DNA of 46,106 bases, from positions 1-46,106 of the forward strand of contig CAIJYD010000057.1 in NCBI GenBank assembly GCA_903824785.1, in the 5' to 3' direction. Below are positions 34,660 through 43,176 of the stretch, piece after piece. This DNA comes from an uncultured Bacteroidota bacterium (GTDB lineage: Bacteria; Bacteroidota; Bacteroidia; Bacteroidales; VadinHA17). Position numbers and translations under genes: made by a program. Within the stretch, counting starts at the first letter, position 1, and every line of letters starts with the position of its first letter. The notes under the pieces are model-generated. The model did not search any database and was not told the DNA's origin. It worked only from the letters and a program-made list of their open reading frames with translations.

Positions 34660-35226
34660 TTACTTAACCAAAAGATTCACTTTCAGTTTAAACTCATCAT
34701 AAATGGTTTTATCGCCGAGGTTATCGAAAAACGAACCGGAGCCATAACGAATATTGAATTTAGTCCTGTCAACAACGATGTTTGTGAAAAACCATAAACC
34801 ATCCTCCTTCTTCTGAGTAGTTGTTTTAAATTCAATCGGATTGGTAACCCCCTTGATGGTAAGAGTTCCGCTAACAACTGCTGTTCCTTTATCGAAAGGG
34901 GTGCTTCCCGTAACGACAAGTTTTGCGACCGGATACTTTTCAACACCGAAAAAATCCTCAGATTTAAGATGTCCTTCAAGTCGTACATTAGACTCAACGT
35001 CTTTCAGAGATGCCATATCAATGACGAACTCTCCTGAAACGATCTTATTATCCTTCCAGCTTATCCAGCCCGATTGAAGGTTTATCGTTCCGGAATGCTG
35101 ACCTGTTACTTTTTCACCCAGCCATGAGAGTTTGGATTTTTCTGTATCGGCGTTTAATTTTTCCTGTGCACTTACATTCAATAAAAGTATCCCTGCAAAA
35201 GCTAAAAACAAAATTGATTTTTTCAT
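34660..35226 (-). CDS. YceI family periplasmic lipocalin-like protein
   Basis: The 188-residue exported protein has a signal peptide of about 20 residues (M-K-K-S-I-L-F-L-A-F-A-G ending V-S-A-Q). The mature part has the YceI barrel pattern: K-L-S-W-L-G-E-K-V-T-G-x-H-S-G-T-I, then H-L-K-S-E-D-F-F-G-V-E-K-Y-P-V-A, then G-T-L-T-I-K-G-V-T-N-P-I. Known members bind a long isoprenoid such as an ubiquinone precursor inside the barrel; the exact ligand here is unknown. I chose the ATG at 35226 because the longer start at 35259 would hide the signal peptide. Confidence 0.9.
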   Translation of the reverse strand: MKKSILFLAFAGILLLNVSAQEKLNADTEKSKLSWLGEKVTGQHSGTINLQSGWISWKDNKIVSGEFVIDMASLKDVESNVRLEGHLKSEDFFGVEKYPVAKLVVTGSTPFDKGTAVVSGTLTIKGVTNPIEFKTTTQKKEDGLWFFTNIVVDRTKFNIRYGSGSFFDNLGDKTIYDEFKLKVNLLVK

Positions 35227-35444
35227 ACCTGTATTTTTAAAAGTTTTAATATGAAACATTAAGGAGTTCCTTTTTGTTCAGTATTCGTTGAATATCTCAT
35301 GAAAAATCCGGAAAAGATAGGCTTATCCTGAATAGGAATTTTTAGTTTTCGGGAAGTAAGTCAGTAAAAACCAGAACCTGAGGTTCAGAATCCGGACATA
35401 AAAACCAAATGGCTTTTACAAATACGCAATAAATAAATTTGATT

Positions 35445-36224
35445 TCAGAGTTTGTGGATATTAAGCCCTCCGCTTATTTCGAATACCATGCCTGTTGAGA
35501 AATTCCAGTCGCCTCTGGCAATTGAAGCTACCGCTTTTCCAATATCCTCCGGTAATCCCCATCTTTTCTGAGGAACAAGCCCCTCGCTGATCAGCTTGTC
35601 GTATTTATCCTTAATTTTTGCCGTCATGTCGGTCAGAATAACACCGGGACGCACTTCGAAGACAAGAATTCCTTCTCCGGAAAGCCTGTCGGCAAAAACT
35701 GTTGAGGCCATACTCAGCCCGGCCTTTGAAACACAGTACTCTGCCCTGTTTGTTGAGGAGAGTACAGATGAAACTGATGTCATAAAAACTATAACAGGCT
35801 TATAATCTGTAATTTGTTGTTTTAGCCAGATCATCTCTTTTGCAATTTTCTGGGCAAAGAATACAGGTCCCTTAAGGTTAATATTCATTACTCTTTCGTA
35901 GCTCTCCTCTGTCATATTCAGAACATCATTTCTCTGAAGCGGGGCTACACCTGCATTATTGATAAGAATATCGATCCTCCCATATCGCTCAAGGATATTT
36001 GAAACAACCTCTTTATGACAGCTTGTACATGAAATATCCATCCCTATAGGGAAAAATTCTGCTCCTCTTTTTTCAACTTCGGGGCCCAGATTTTCCATTC
36101 CTTCACTATCCGTGGAACGGGCAATGGCAGCAATATCATATCCTTCTCCTGCTAAAGCAATAGCAACCGCTCTGCCAATTCCTCGGCTAGCGCCTGTAAT
36201 GATGGCTACAGGTCTGTTGTTCAT
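35445..36224 (-). CDS. SDR family NAD(P)-dependent dehydrogenase (FabG-like)
   Basis: The 259-residue cytoplasmic oxidoreductase is of the classical short-chain type. The cofactor loop T-G-A-S-R-G-I-G is at residues 10-17, N-N-A-G at 89-92, and the catalytic S150, Y163 and K167 (Y-C-V-S-K) at the usual spacing. The basic residue after the glycine-rich turn suggests NADP(H), but that is weak. It resembles 3-oxoacyl-ACP reductases, yet sits 64 bp behind the flavoprotein gene as the last of a redox operon, so a ketone or alcohol of that pathway is the likely substrate. The longer reading from 36338 begins with TTG and overlaps the previous gene; the ATG at 36224 fits the fold. Confidence 0.86.
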   Translation of the reverse strand: MNNRPVAIITGASRGIGRAVAIALAGEGYDIAAIARSTDSEGMENLGPEVEKRGAEFFPIGMDISCTSCHKEVVSNILERYGRIDILINNAGVAPLQRNDVLNMTEESYERVMNINLKGPVFFAQKIAKEMIWLKQQITDYKPVIVFMTSVSSVLSSTNRAEYCVSKAGLSMASTVFADRLSGEGILVFEVRPGVILTDMTAKIKDKYDKLISEGLVPQKRWGLPEDIGKAVASIARGDWNFSTGMVFEISGGLNIHKL

Positions 36225-36262
36225 TAAATATTGGGTATCAGGTTTTACAGTAAATTCGGTTT

Positions 36263-36293
36263 TAAAGATAGTAATTTGGCTGACTTGGTCAAC
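36263..36293 (-). promoter_or_regulatory. Possible internal promoter for the SDR gene
   Basis: On the minus strand: GTTG (36293-36290), 19-nt spacer, TATCTTTA (36270-36263). It overlaps the end of the flavoprotein gene. It could let the SDR be expressed apart from the operon. Confidence 0.45.
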
Positions 36294-38274
36294 CATTAAG
36301 ATAATTATCTTCAATATAATCTTTCCATACTTTTTCAAACCATAACTCCTGCTCTGGAATGTCTCTTACCGTTTCCAAATGGGTCCTAACAGTTCCTTCC
36401 CTGTAAGAAATCTCAATAATCTTGTTTTCAACTTCTCTGTCAAACAAACAAAGCTCTGGATTATTGTTCATTATGTTATCTTTTCCGGATTTTCCAGTAT
36501 CTGTAACAATATAGGATCCTCTGCTTCTTCCTCCCTTTTCAAGATATGATTTTATTGCTTCAAGATATACAAAGTGGGTAATAGAGTGGTCAAGTAACAG
36601 AAATGAATCGGCAAGATCCTCAACAGATTCCGCACCGATTTTTCCCGGAAGCAGTTTCAGCATGGCAGCGGCTTCAGCGGAAGCTTTTTCCACGATTGTC
36701 CTGTCACGAATAATCCCACCGGCTCCTGACATTCTCTTTCGTATCTCAGAAAGATATTTTTTGTTGCCGGCAGCATTACCTGCAGAGATCCATCCTGTTG
36801 CAAGAGAAAGAATCTTCCTGGTAATTTCTGAAGCTTCGGTAAAGAAGGTTGCCTCATCAGGAGGGGGCATAAAATACTTCTTGCTTATATACAATGCTGC
36901 CCTGCAGCTTCCCACCTGCCCTGCATTCAAGGCGGCTCCTCCGGGACGATAAACGCCATGGGAGCCGTTCACTTCCCCCACAGGAAAAAGATGTCTCAGA
37001 TCTGATTCCCACCAGATCCCCCCTTTTAGTCCGCCGTTATTATGTTGTGCACAGACGGCAATCTCGACTGGTTCTTTTGTTAAATCAATTCCATGCTCCA
37101 TATAAAGTTCAACAGCAGGAGCATTAAGCGCCAGAACTCTTTCTATGGGAGAATTTTTTAAGGCATTCGAATTTTTCAGATAATTCTCTACTTCAGGATC
37201 AAGATTCCCGAGAGAGAAAGGTTCTCCACCTCTCCACTTCGGATTTTCAGTATAATCGAGATAAACCTTCCTCCCTTTTTCGCTTATTTCTCTGTGAACA
37301 AGGAGATCAATATAAGAGGATCCATAATTACTTACCTTTCCCGGATCGAATGGCCATTGGTAACCCTTAAGGAAAATGGCTTTTGAAAGAGTTCTGATAT
37401 CGGGGAAAAAATCATTAAGAAATTCTCTCTTATCATTACCTGAAGGATCAGTTGAAATATACCGTGGAATCGCCTGCTGATAGCTTCCTGACAGGTTCCA
37501 TCTGAACTTGAGAGATGCAATGCCAAACTGCGATTCAGTAAGATTCATTCCTGTTGCCCCGGCTTTGAAAGCCATCCCGGTTGAGCCGCTCTGGGATAAC
37601 GGATATACCGATGTTTCATAAATCCCGGCAGGACCTCCGGTTCCAAGAACAACATTTGTTGAATTAAACAGAACAAACGCTTTCTTATAATCTTTTTCGT
37701 TTGTATTCAGGGCCAGGGCACCAATAACTTTTGATCCTGCCGCATCCGTAATCAGAGCAATACAATGGTGATGGTCAAGAAGTGGAATTTCTCTTTTTTT
37801 AACCTCTTCCGAAAGAACCTCAAACATTCTTTTCGAAGTATATGGTCCTACTGATGTGGCCCGGGCCCGGCGATCGTGATCAGTTCTGTAACCGGCCCAT
37901 CCACCATATTTATCAAATGGAAACTTTACCCCGAGAGTTACCAGATTCATAAAAGACTGCACAGATCCCTGAGCTTCGCAAAGTGCAATATCGCCATGCA
38001 TGCATCTCCCGTTAAACAGATCCTTTGCCATTCCGGTAACTGAATCAGGCTCTTCGCCGCTGAGAGAAAGTTTATAATAAGTCTGCTTATCCGATCCTGC
38101 ATTATTGGAAGTACCTCCTCCAAATGCTGCTGTAGCAATCACAATATCTTTCTGCCCGAACGAATGAAGGTTAACCGCTGCATTAAGGGAAGCAGCACCA
38201 CTTCCGATGATAAGAGTATTTATGCTGTAATAATCAATTGTAAAGTTGTTCAGTATGATCTTTTTACTTTCCAT
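36289..38274 (-). CDS. Fumarate-reductase-like FAD-dependent oxidoreductase
   Basis: The 661-residue flavoprotein has the dinucleotide loop L-I-I-G-S-G-A-A-S at about 21-29, a capping domain in the middle, and the C-terminal FAD-binding run V-G-E-V-N-G-S-H-G-V-Y-R-P-G-G-A-A-L, as in fumarate reductase and succinate dehydrogenase flavoproteins. The N-terminal flap G-T-S-N-N-A-G matches the family FAD site. No signal peptide, heme motif or FMN-binding domain is present, so it is a soluble cytoplasmic enzyme needing an outside electron partner. It overlaps the OYE gene by 11 bp, which indicates translational coupling. The ATG at 38274 is preferred to that at 38298. Likely reactions are reduction or oxidation of a C=C bond next to a carbonyl. 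Confidence 0.82.
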   Translation of the reverse strand: MESKKIILNNFTIDYYSINTLIIGSGAASLNAAVNLHSFGQKDIVIATAAFGGGTSNNAGSDKQTYYKLSLSGEEPDSVTGMAKDLFNGRCMHGDIALCEAQGSVQSFMNLVTLGVKFPFDKYGGWAGYRTDHDRRARATSVGPYTSKRMFEVLSEEVKKREIPLLDHHHCIALITDAAGSKVIGALALNTNEKDYKKAFVLFNSTNVVLGTGGPAGIYETSVYPLSQSGSTGMAFKAGATGMNLTESQFGIASLKFRWNLSGSYQQAIPRYISTDPSGNDKREFLNDFFPDIRTLSKAIFLKGYQWPFDPGKVSNYGSSYIDLLVHREISEKGRKVYLDYTENPKWRGGEPFSLGNLDPEVENYLKNSNALKNSPIERVLALNAPAVELYMEHGIDLTKEPVEIAVCAQHNNGGLKGGIWWESDLRHLFPVGEVNGSHGVYRPGGAALNAGQVGSCRAALYISKKYFMPPPDEATFFTEASEITRKILSLATGWISAGNAAGNKKYLSEIRKRMSGAGGIIRDRTIVEKASAEAAAMLKLLPGKIGAESVEDLADSFLLLDHSITHFVYLEAIKSYLEKGGRSRGSYIVTDTGKSGKDNIMNNNPELCLFDREVENKIIEISYREGTVRTHLETVRDIPEQELWFEKVWKDYIEDNYLNG

Positions 38275-39574
38275 CGGCAATAAGTTTTTTAAGTTCATTC
38301 CCGTAAATCTCCCTATCGCGTATTACACATCCTCCCGGACGCAGATTCCTGATCAGTCGCGTGCATCCTGAACAGGTAATACATACTTTTGAAGGATCAG
38401 CTTGTCCATTTATCATGAGATCGAGAGGAAGTGAAGGGTATGCGAAGGAGCTTCTTCCGAGACCAATAAATGAGACATCTCCATTATTAATAACTGCTGC
38501 ACCAACATTTGGAGCATATTGTCTGAGATATGAATATGCCGATCCTACGAAAAATAAATCCGGAAAACTCTTCTGAAATAATGCCGTACCATTTATCATT
38601 TTAATAACCCCCAGAAGCGGATGTTCTTCCGGAAGCTTCTGCCCGGGCAAAGGGGTATCGAACGGACGGGTTACATATGGGTTAAAGTACGGACTTCCCA
38701 TACTTAAATTTATTAATGAAATCCCTCTCTCTTTAAGCTCCTTAACCAATAATAGGGGCTCAGTAAAATCGGGGTTGCTATCGCTATCCACGCCAAAACC
38801 ACCCTGATACCGGTCAGAAATATTTAACCTTGTTGTTATTAATATTCCAGGAACTTCCGATTTTATTCTGTCAATGGTCCGGAGCATGAAGCGGAATCTA
38901 TCTGACGGCTCTTCACCACCATAAATACTATTCTGTCTCGCCCTGGCTGCCAGTAATTCAATAACCAGATATCCATGACAAGCTTTGATATCAATGGCAT
39001 CAAAACCTGATTGTGCAGCGAGTTTTGCAGATGCAACATACTGATCCTGTATTCTGTTCAGGTCATCATCAGACAGGATATAGGGTGAACCTTTATCAAG
39101 TGTAATATTAGAAACAGCAGTAAGGGGCTGGGGTATCCCGGAAGGTTTACTATAACGTCCGGAATGGGTAAGCTGAATAACCAAAAGGGGGTTGATTCCT
39201 GCTTTTTCTGCCTCCCTTCGCACCTCATTGTTAAGAGCGGAGTAAGAAGCAACATTTTTTTTATTGATCCAGAGCTGGTTTGGGTTTGACCTGCCATCGG
39301 GAGAGATAGAAACTGCTTCATACCAGATCATCCCACTGCCTCCGGCTGCATATCGGAGGTATCGCCTTTTTGTCAGTTCCGAGGGAGAACCATCTGCTTC
39401 AGAATCATAACCTTCCATAGGCTGGACCACCAAGCGGTTCGGGACGGAAAATTCTGCTGTTGCAACCGGAAGAAGTAACGGAGATATGTTGTCGGTGAAA
39501 GGCAATTCAAACCCAAGGAGATGAGCCTTTTCGATAATTTCTTTTTTGTTTTTATACCGGAACCGTTCGTGCAT
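38264..39574 (-). CDS. NADH:flavin oxidoreductase of the old-yellow-enzyme family with 4Fe-4S motif
   Basis: The 436-residue FMN barrel enzyme has the barrel motifs V-V-Q-P-M-E-G, L-T-H-S-G-R-Y-S and K-A-C-H-G-Y-L, the latter holding the catalytic H-G-Y of the 2,4-dienoyl-CoA reductase group. Cysteines C398, C401, C404 and C416 (C-x2-C-x2-C-x11-C) match a 4Fe-4S site. The second FAD/NAD(P)H half of dienoyl-CoA reductases (about 670 residues) is missing, so electrons must come from another protein, perhaps the flavoprotein encoded next. The reaction is likely reduction of an activated C=C bond. The longer frame starts with TTG at 39589; I use the ATG at 39574. First gene of the operon, with a near-consensus promoter. 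Confidence 0.84.
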   Translation of the reverse strand: MHERFRYKNKKEIIEKAHLLGFELPFTDNISPLLLPVATAEFSVPNRLVVQPMEGYDSEADGSPSELTKRRYLRYAAGGSGMIWYEAVSISPDGRSNPNQLWINKKNVASYSALNNEVRREAEKAGINPLLVIQLTHSGRYSKPSGIPQPLTAVSNITLDKGSPYILSDDDLNRIQDQYVASAKLAAQSGFDAIDIKACHGYLVIELLAARARQNSIYGGEEPSDRFRFMLRTIDRIKSEVPGILITTRLNISDRYQGGFGVDSDSNPDFTEPLLLVKELKERGISLINLSMGSPYFNPYVTRPFDTPLPGQKLPEEHPLLGVIKMINGTALFQKSFPDLFFVGSAYSYLRQYAPNVGAAVINNGDVSFIGLGRSSFAYPSLPLDLMINGQADPSKVCITCSGCTRLIRNLRPGGCVIRDREIYGNELKKLIADGK

Positions 39575-39605
39575 GGATAATATTTTCAACAGATAAATTA
39601 TCCGC

Positions 39606-39636
39606 TAAATATAACAATAATGCAGTGAAGGTCAAA
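39606..39636 (-). promoter_or_regulatory. Promoter of the OYE-flavoprotein-SDR operon
   Basis: On the minus strand: TTTG (39636-39633), 19-nt spacer, TATATTTA (39613-39606; 7 of 8 to TAnnTTTG). The start codon at 39574 lies about 26 nt after the expected transcript start. Confidence 0.7.
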
Positions 39637-39701
39637 TTGCTTCACTTAGAAATGATTATCAGGAGAAGAGGACTGCTGCCTAAACTGTAGCCTCAACATT
39701 T

Positions 39702-40961
39702 TTACTGGCCGAACCGGGGATTGACAACATTATTATAAATGGAACCGAATACATAGGTTAGGCTTCCGCCTCCCCATGCAACGTATTTTGAAGCCTGCTG
39801 TTTAAGCCTGAGCAATCTTTCAGCTTCCGACAGAACTCCCTTTTCCAGATTTATCCTGTTGTTAACATAACCTGCCCCACCGTTCACAGAGAATGAGAGA
39901 CCTTTGAATACACGAATTCTTACAAATCCGTTAATGCCTAAATTATTCTTGGAAAAATCGTGGAAATAATGAGATCCGTAAAGTGACATATTTATGCTAC
40001 CCCATTTTTCCTGAATCTGATATGCAACCCTGATCCCTTCTTTGTAAAGAGTCTCCCTTGTCTTATTATATAATGTAGTATCATAATAGGAGCTCAGCTG
40101 GGTACCAACACTATACTGGAATCTGAGCTGCTTGTGTGTAGCTTCCGAATAGGGGAAAAGATTATATTCCAATGCCGGCATAAATACTGTATTCAACTTA
40201 TAATTTTCCCATGTGGAGGTACTTATATCAAATCGAACACCTGCTGACCAGTGCTGCCCAAGACTTTTAACTATAAGGTTATCAATAGATTCTGAGCTTC
40301 TTACATAGGTAGTATCATTAGTTTCTTCAACAAACCGCTGCCTGTTAAAACTTTGGTCGGCCTGAATCTCCAGTTTCAGTTCCGGAGTAATACGGGAGAT
40401 TTCAACTGAATTGTGGAGATTTAAGGTTCTGTAAGTTTCCTCTGCATTAAACCACGGACTTGTCTGAAGCTCAACAACCCAGTTATTCCACTTGTCGGTA
40501 ACCTCCTCTGTTTTTAATTCTCTATTGTGACCGATTTTTATTTCATCAAATAATGGCGTTTTTGCCACATATCTCATTAATCCCATTTTCATCAGACTGG
40601 TCTTTTTTTCCCTGATAATAGGACCAGTCTCATCCGGGTTACTGGTAAAGGTAAGAGTATCATTCATCCCCTGGAATATTCCCTGCCCCTGAAATTTATA
40701 TGTATATTGCAGACCTCCGCTGCCGGCATTCTGCTCTGTAATAAGCAAATAAACCTGTGCCTCCTTTGTATCTCTTACATAATTTACATAAGGGATTTCC
40801 TGCCGAATATAGTTAATATCGCATGACCTGCAGTCGATAAAGAAATTCAGGGCCCCTTTTCTAAGTGTATCCTTTTTTACATCGCCTGCCTGCGAAAATA
40901 TGTTTTGGGTTAATAAAGAACCCACTATTATTGTCAGTAAGAATAGCAACCTTTTATTCAT
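39702..40961 (-). CDS. Conserved secreted protein with probable outer-membrane beta-barrel
   Basis: The 419-residue exported protein has a signal peptide of about 23 residues ending F-S-Q. The N-terminal third carries F-F-I-D-C-R-S-C-D-I-N-Y-I-R, where a C-x-x-C pair could form a disulfide, followed by a domain with V-Y-L-L-I-T-E-Q-N-A-G-S-G-G. From about residue 165 it is made of alternating strands rich in W, Y and N, typical of an outer-membrane barrel, with an R-F-G-Q tail. I recall similar proteins in several environmental phyla, but no named family or function. It is alone, 112 bp from the OYE operon start (same strand), 154 bp after the rhomboid gene. Confidence 0.55.
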   Translation of the reverse strand: MNKRLLFLLTIIVGSLLTQNIFSQAGDVKKDTLRKGALNFFIDCRSCDINYIRQEIPYVNYVRDTKEAQVYLLITEQNAGSGGLQYTYKFQGQGIFQGMNDTLTFTSNPDETGPIIREKKTSLMKMGLMRYVAKTPLFDEIKIGHNRELKTEEVTDKWNNWVVELQTSPWFNAEETYRTLNLHNSVEISRITPELKLEIQADQSFNRQRFVEETNDTTYVRSSESIDNLIVKSLGQHWSAGVRFDISTSTWENYKLNTVFMPALEYNLFPYSEATHKQLRFQYSVGTQLSSYYDTTLYNKTRETLYKEGIRVAYQIQEKWGSINMSLYGSHYFHDFSKNNLGINGFVRIRVFKGLSFSVNGGAGYVNNRINLEKGVLSEAERLLRLKQQASKYVAWGGGSLTYVFGSIYNNVVNPRFGQ

Positions 40962-41115
40962 ATGAACTTCAATATCATTTATCTTTATACAGGACGACCC
41001 CTTTTACAGCCGGTTTTTCAGCTTTTCCAGCCAAAAGCAAAGATGATAATATAATTCTGCAGATGCCCGGGGCTATTAGAAAAACTACAGTTTTTTAATG
41101 TTTTTTAACAACTTT

Positions 41116-41820
41116 TTATATGAAACTTTTTTTTTCTGTGGTCTCTTCGTCATTCATTATCTCATCCCCTTCATTACCTGCTTCAGCTGTCTCCTCGTCA
41201 TCAAGCCAATCATTGGCCGGTTGCTGTGGTCCCTCCTTCCTGAACAAAACCGACAGGATAACTCCGGAAAAGAATCCCAGCATATGCGATTCCCAGGAGA
41301 CATTCTTATACATCCCCGGGAAAATGCCCCATACCATTGAGCCATAAAGAAAAACTATGAGTAGCGACAACGCTGTTAGCCTGAAGTGCCGGCGGATTAT
41401 CCCGCTGAAAAAGAGAAATGAAGCCAGTCCGTAAACAAGTCCGCTTGCACCAATATGCCAGGCTTCCCTTCCTGCGACCCATACCAGCATCCCTGTAAGA
41501 AAGAATGTCCAGGTAAAAACTTTAACAGCAACTTCCGAATAGAAATAAAAAAGAGCCAGAGCGAGGAAAAAAAGAGGTAATGAATTATTAAACAGATGCT
41601 TAAAGTCGGCATGGATAAAAGGAGAAAATAATATTCCCGGGGCTCCCCTTGCTGTCAAAGGATAAATCCCAAAGCCTGAAAGGTCTGTTTCAAAAAGCAC
41701 TTCAATGATTTTAACCAGCCACATAAAAAAAATAAATATCCCCGGAATAATCATATTCAGAAGAAGCTTCTTCCTGTAGAAGGCACCCTCGGCATTTAAA
41801 TCTGAATTAAGATCTGACAT
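41116..41820 (-). CDS. Rhomboid family intramembrane serine protease
   Basis: The 234-residue membrane protease cuts transmembrane substrates inside the lipid bilayer. Six or so helices are visible. The nucleophile is S126 in G-A-S-G, the catalytic His is H179 in W-E-S-H-M-L-G, and H-L-F-N-N at about 75-79 gives the oxyanion-side His/Asn. The acidic C-terminal tail of about 35 residues (rich in E and D) is unusual and should lie in the cytoplasm. Substrates are unknown. The gene is 53 bp after the Gfo/Idh/MocA gene and in the same direction, so a joint transcript is possible, but the functions are unrelated. Confidence 0.85.
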   Translation of the reverse strand: MSDLNSDLNAEGAFYRKKLLLNMIIPGIFIFFMWLVKIIEVLFETDLSGFGIYPLTARGAPGILFSPFIHADFKHLFNNSLPLFFLALALFYFYSEVAVKVFTWTFFLTGMLVWVAGREAWHIGASGLVYGLASFLFFSGIIRRHFRLTALSLLIVFLYGSMVWGIFPGMYKNVSWESHMLGFFSGVILSVLFRKEGPQQPANDWLDDEETAEAGNEGDEIMNDEETTEKKSFI

Positions 41821-41873
41821 TTAAATAACTTTTGCCTGGTTTTTTACCCAATAATCATAGGCGTTTCCCTTTG

Positions 41874-42860
41874 TCAATCTCTGCCCGGATAGACGATCCC
41901 TGCGGCAGCCCTGATTCTGTCAAGTGTTTTCATCAGATCACGGGTAAAGGAGAGCGGAACAATTTCACTCTGTATCTTCCCTTCGTCAAGGCATTTCATA
42001 ACTTCCATTGCCTCAAACTGGTATCCCATTCCATCCGGCAGGAGTGAATATTCCTGTTTCTCAGCTCCATTCATGGCAACAGTAAGCCTCTGGGACATAT
42101 CCCTTTCCCGTGTGAAGTAAAGATTGCCGTTTTCGCACAAAAGGTCACATCCAATTCCTGCTGCTGTCCGGAATGAGCTGTAAAGAGTTGCCATTCGTCC
42201 ATCTTTATAAGAAAATATAATGCTTATGGAAACCTCCGAACCCGTCTCGGTAAATTGTGCTTTTGCTGTAACGTCTGACGGAACTCCCATAAAATAGAGA
42301 GCATCGATAACCGAATAAATTCCGATATCCAGAAGCGAACCACCTCCAAGAGAAAGATTATATTTTCTGTCGGCCGGAATGAAAGGAGCCTGAAAGGCAA
42401 ATCGGGCATCGAGATGTAATAATTTCCCCGGAGCGCCTCCCGTTAAGATCTCTTTTGTCTTCAGATATATTGGCTGGAATGGAGGCCAAAGGGCTTCCAT
42501 CAGAAATACCTTCTTAGCAGTTGCTTCCTTTATCATCTCTTCTGCCTCACGGCTGTTCAATGCAAAAGCCTTTTCACATAGTACAGCCTTATTATTACGC
42601 AGACAAAGCATAGTATGCTCATAATGAAATGAATGAGGCGATGCAATGTAAATAATATCCACTTCATTATCGGCAGCCAGCTCTTCATAACTCCCATAAG
42701 CTTTCTGAAACCCAAATTCTTCTGCAAACTCTTTTGCCCTCTGAAGATCCCTTGAACCAACTGCATATAGTTCAACATTATCCAGCAATTCCAGCGCTCG
42801 TGTAAACTTTGCCGACATTTTCCCCGGAGCAAGGATGCCCCATTTATATTTCTTTTTCAT
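41874..42860 (-). CDS. Gfo/Idh/MocA family NAD(P)-dependent oxidoreductase
   Basis: The 328-residue cytoplasmic dehydrogenase has an N-terminal Rossmann domain beginning K-W-G-I-L-A-P-G-K-M-S-A (glycine-rich turn at about 6-13) and the family catalytic lysine in C-E-K-A-F-A-L-N, about residues 95-102. The C-terminal alpha/beta domain carries the substrate site G-G-S-L-L-D-I-G-I-Y-S with the usual D and Y. Members oxidise or reduce sugars, inositol or cyclic alcohols; specificity cannot be told here. The longer frame begins with GTG at 42956 and adds 32 residues absent from the family, so I use the ATG at 42860. A -7 box at 42878-42885 supports that start. Confidence 0.85.
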   Translation of the reverse strand: MKKKYKWGILAPGKMSAKFTRALELLDNVELYAVGSRDLQRAKEFAEEFGFQKAYGSYEELAADNEVDIIYIASPHSFHYEHTMLCLRNNKAVLCEKAFALNSREAEEMIKEATAKKVFLMEALWPPFQPIYLKTKEILTGGAPGKLLHLDARFAFQAPFIPADRKYNLSLGGGSLLDIGIYSVIDALYFMGVPSDVTAKAQFTETGSEVSISIIFSYKDGRMATLYSSFRTAAGIGCDLLCENGNLYFTRERDMSQRLTVAMNGAEKQEYSLLPDGMGYQFEAMEVMKCLDEGKIQSEIVPLSFTRDLMKTLDRIRAAAGIVYPGRD

Positions 42861-42877
42861 TTTTTTAAATATTTCGC

Positions 42878-42885
42878 TAAATATA
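42878..42885 (-). promoter_or_regulatory. -7 box of the Gfo/Idh/MocA gene
   Basis: On the minus strand TATATTTA (7 of 8 to TAnnTTTG), 17 nt before the ATG at 42860. No TTTG at the -33 position; only CAAT-like bases are there. Confidence 0.4.
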
Positions 42886-43087
42886 GAAATTAATGACGGA
42901 AAGACGCAATCCTGCATTTCCAATTCATCTCTGAAATTCTTTCCCTCTGTTCCCACCGCTAAACCACGGGTATCTCAGATCCTGAATTTTAATGTCCGTT
43001 TATCTTTCTGCACGGGCCAATGCCATGTATCGATCTTGATTATTTGTATTTTAATAAATATCATAAAATATTTTTGAATATTTTTAG

Positions 43088-43106
43088 TACTATGTATTGC
43101 ATAGTA
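43088..43106. promoter_or_regulatory. Candidate PadR operator
   Basis: TACTATG-TATTG-CATAGTA is a perfect inverted repeat with 7-bp arms and a 5-bp spacer. It covers the -33 region of the pspC promoter. A second small palindrome, CATGT-T-ACATG, lies just after the -7 box at 43135-43145. The PadR gene in this operon is the obvious candidate binder. Confidence 0.5.
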
Positions 43107-43128
43107 TAATTTTATTTACATATCTTTG
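43096..43128 (+). promoter_or_regulatory. Promoter of the pspC-padR-pspC operon
   Basis: ATTG at 43096-43099 (3 of 4 to TTTG), 21-nt spacer, TATCTTTG at 43121-43128 (full match to TAnnTTTG). The first ATG is at 43177. The upstream inverted repeat overlaps the -33 element, so repression by steric block is likely. Confidence 0.68.
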
Positions 43129-43176
43129 CATTGTCATGTTACATGCATTAAACAGTAGTAAATAAATAACAGAACC

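Larger units (their letters stand above)
42861..43176. other. Divergent intergenic region, 316 bp
   Basis: No gene is visible. It contains the -7 box of the oxidoreductase gene on the minus side and, on the plus side, the PadR-type inverted repeat (43088-43106) and the pspC promoter. The middle (about 43040-43085) is very AT-rich with runs of A and T. Nothing else is supported. Confidence 0.5.
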
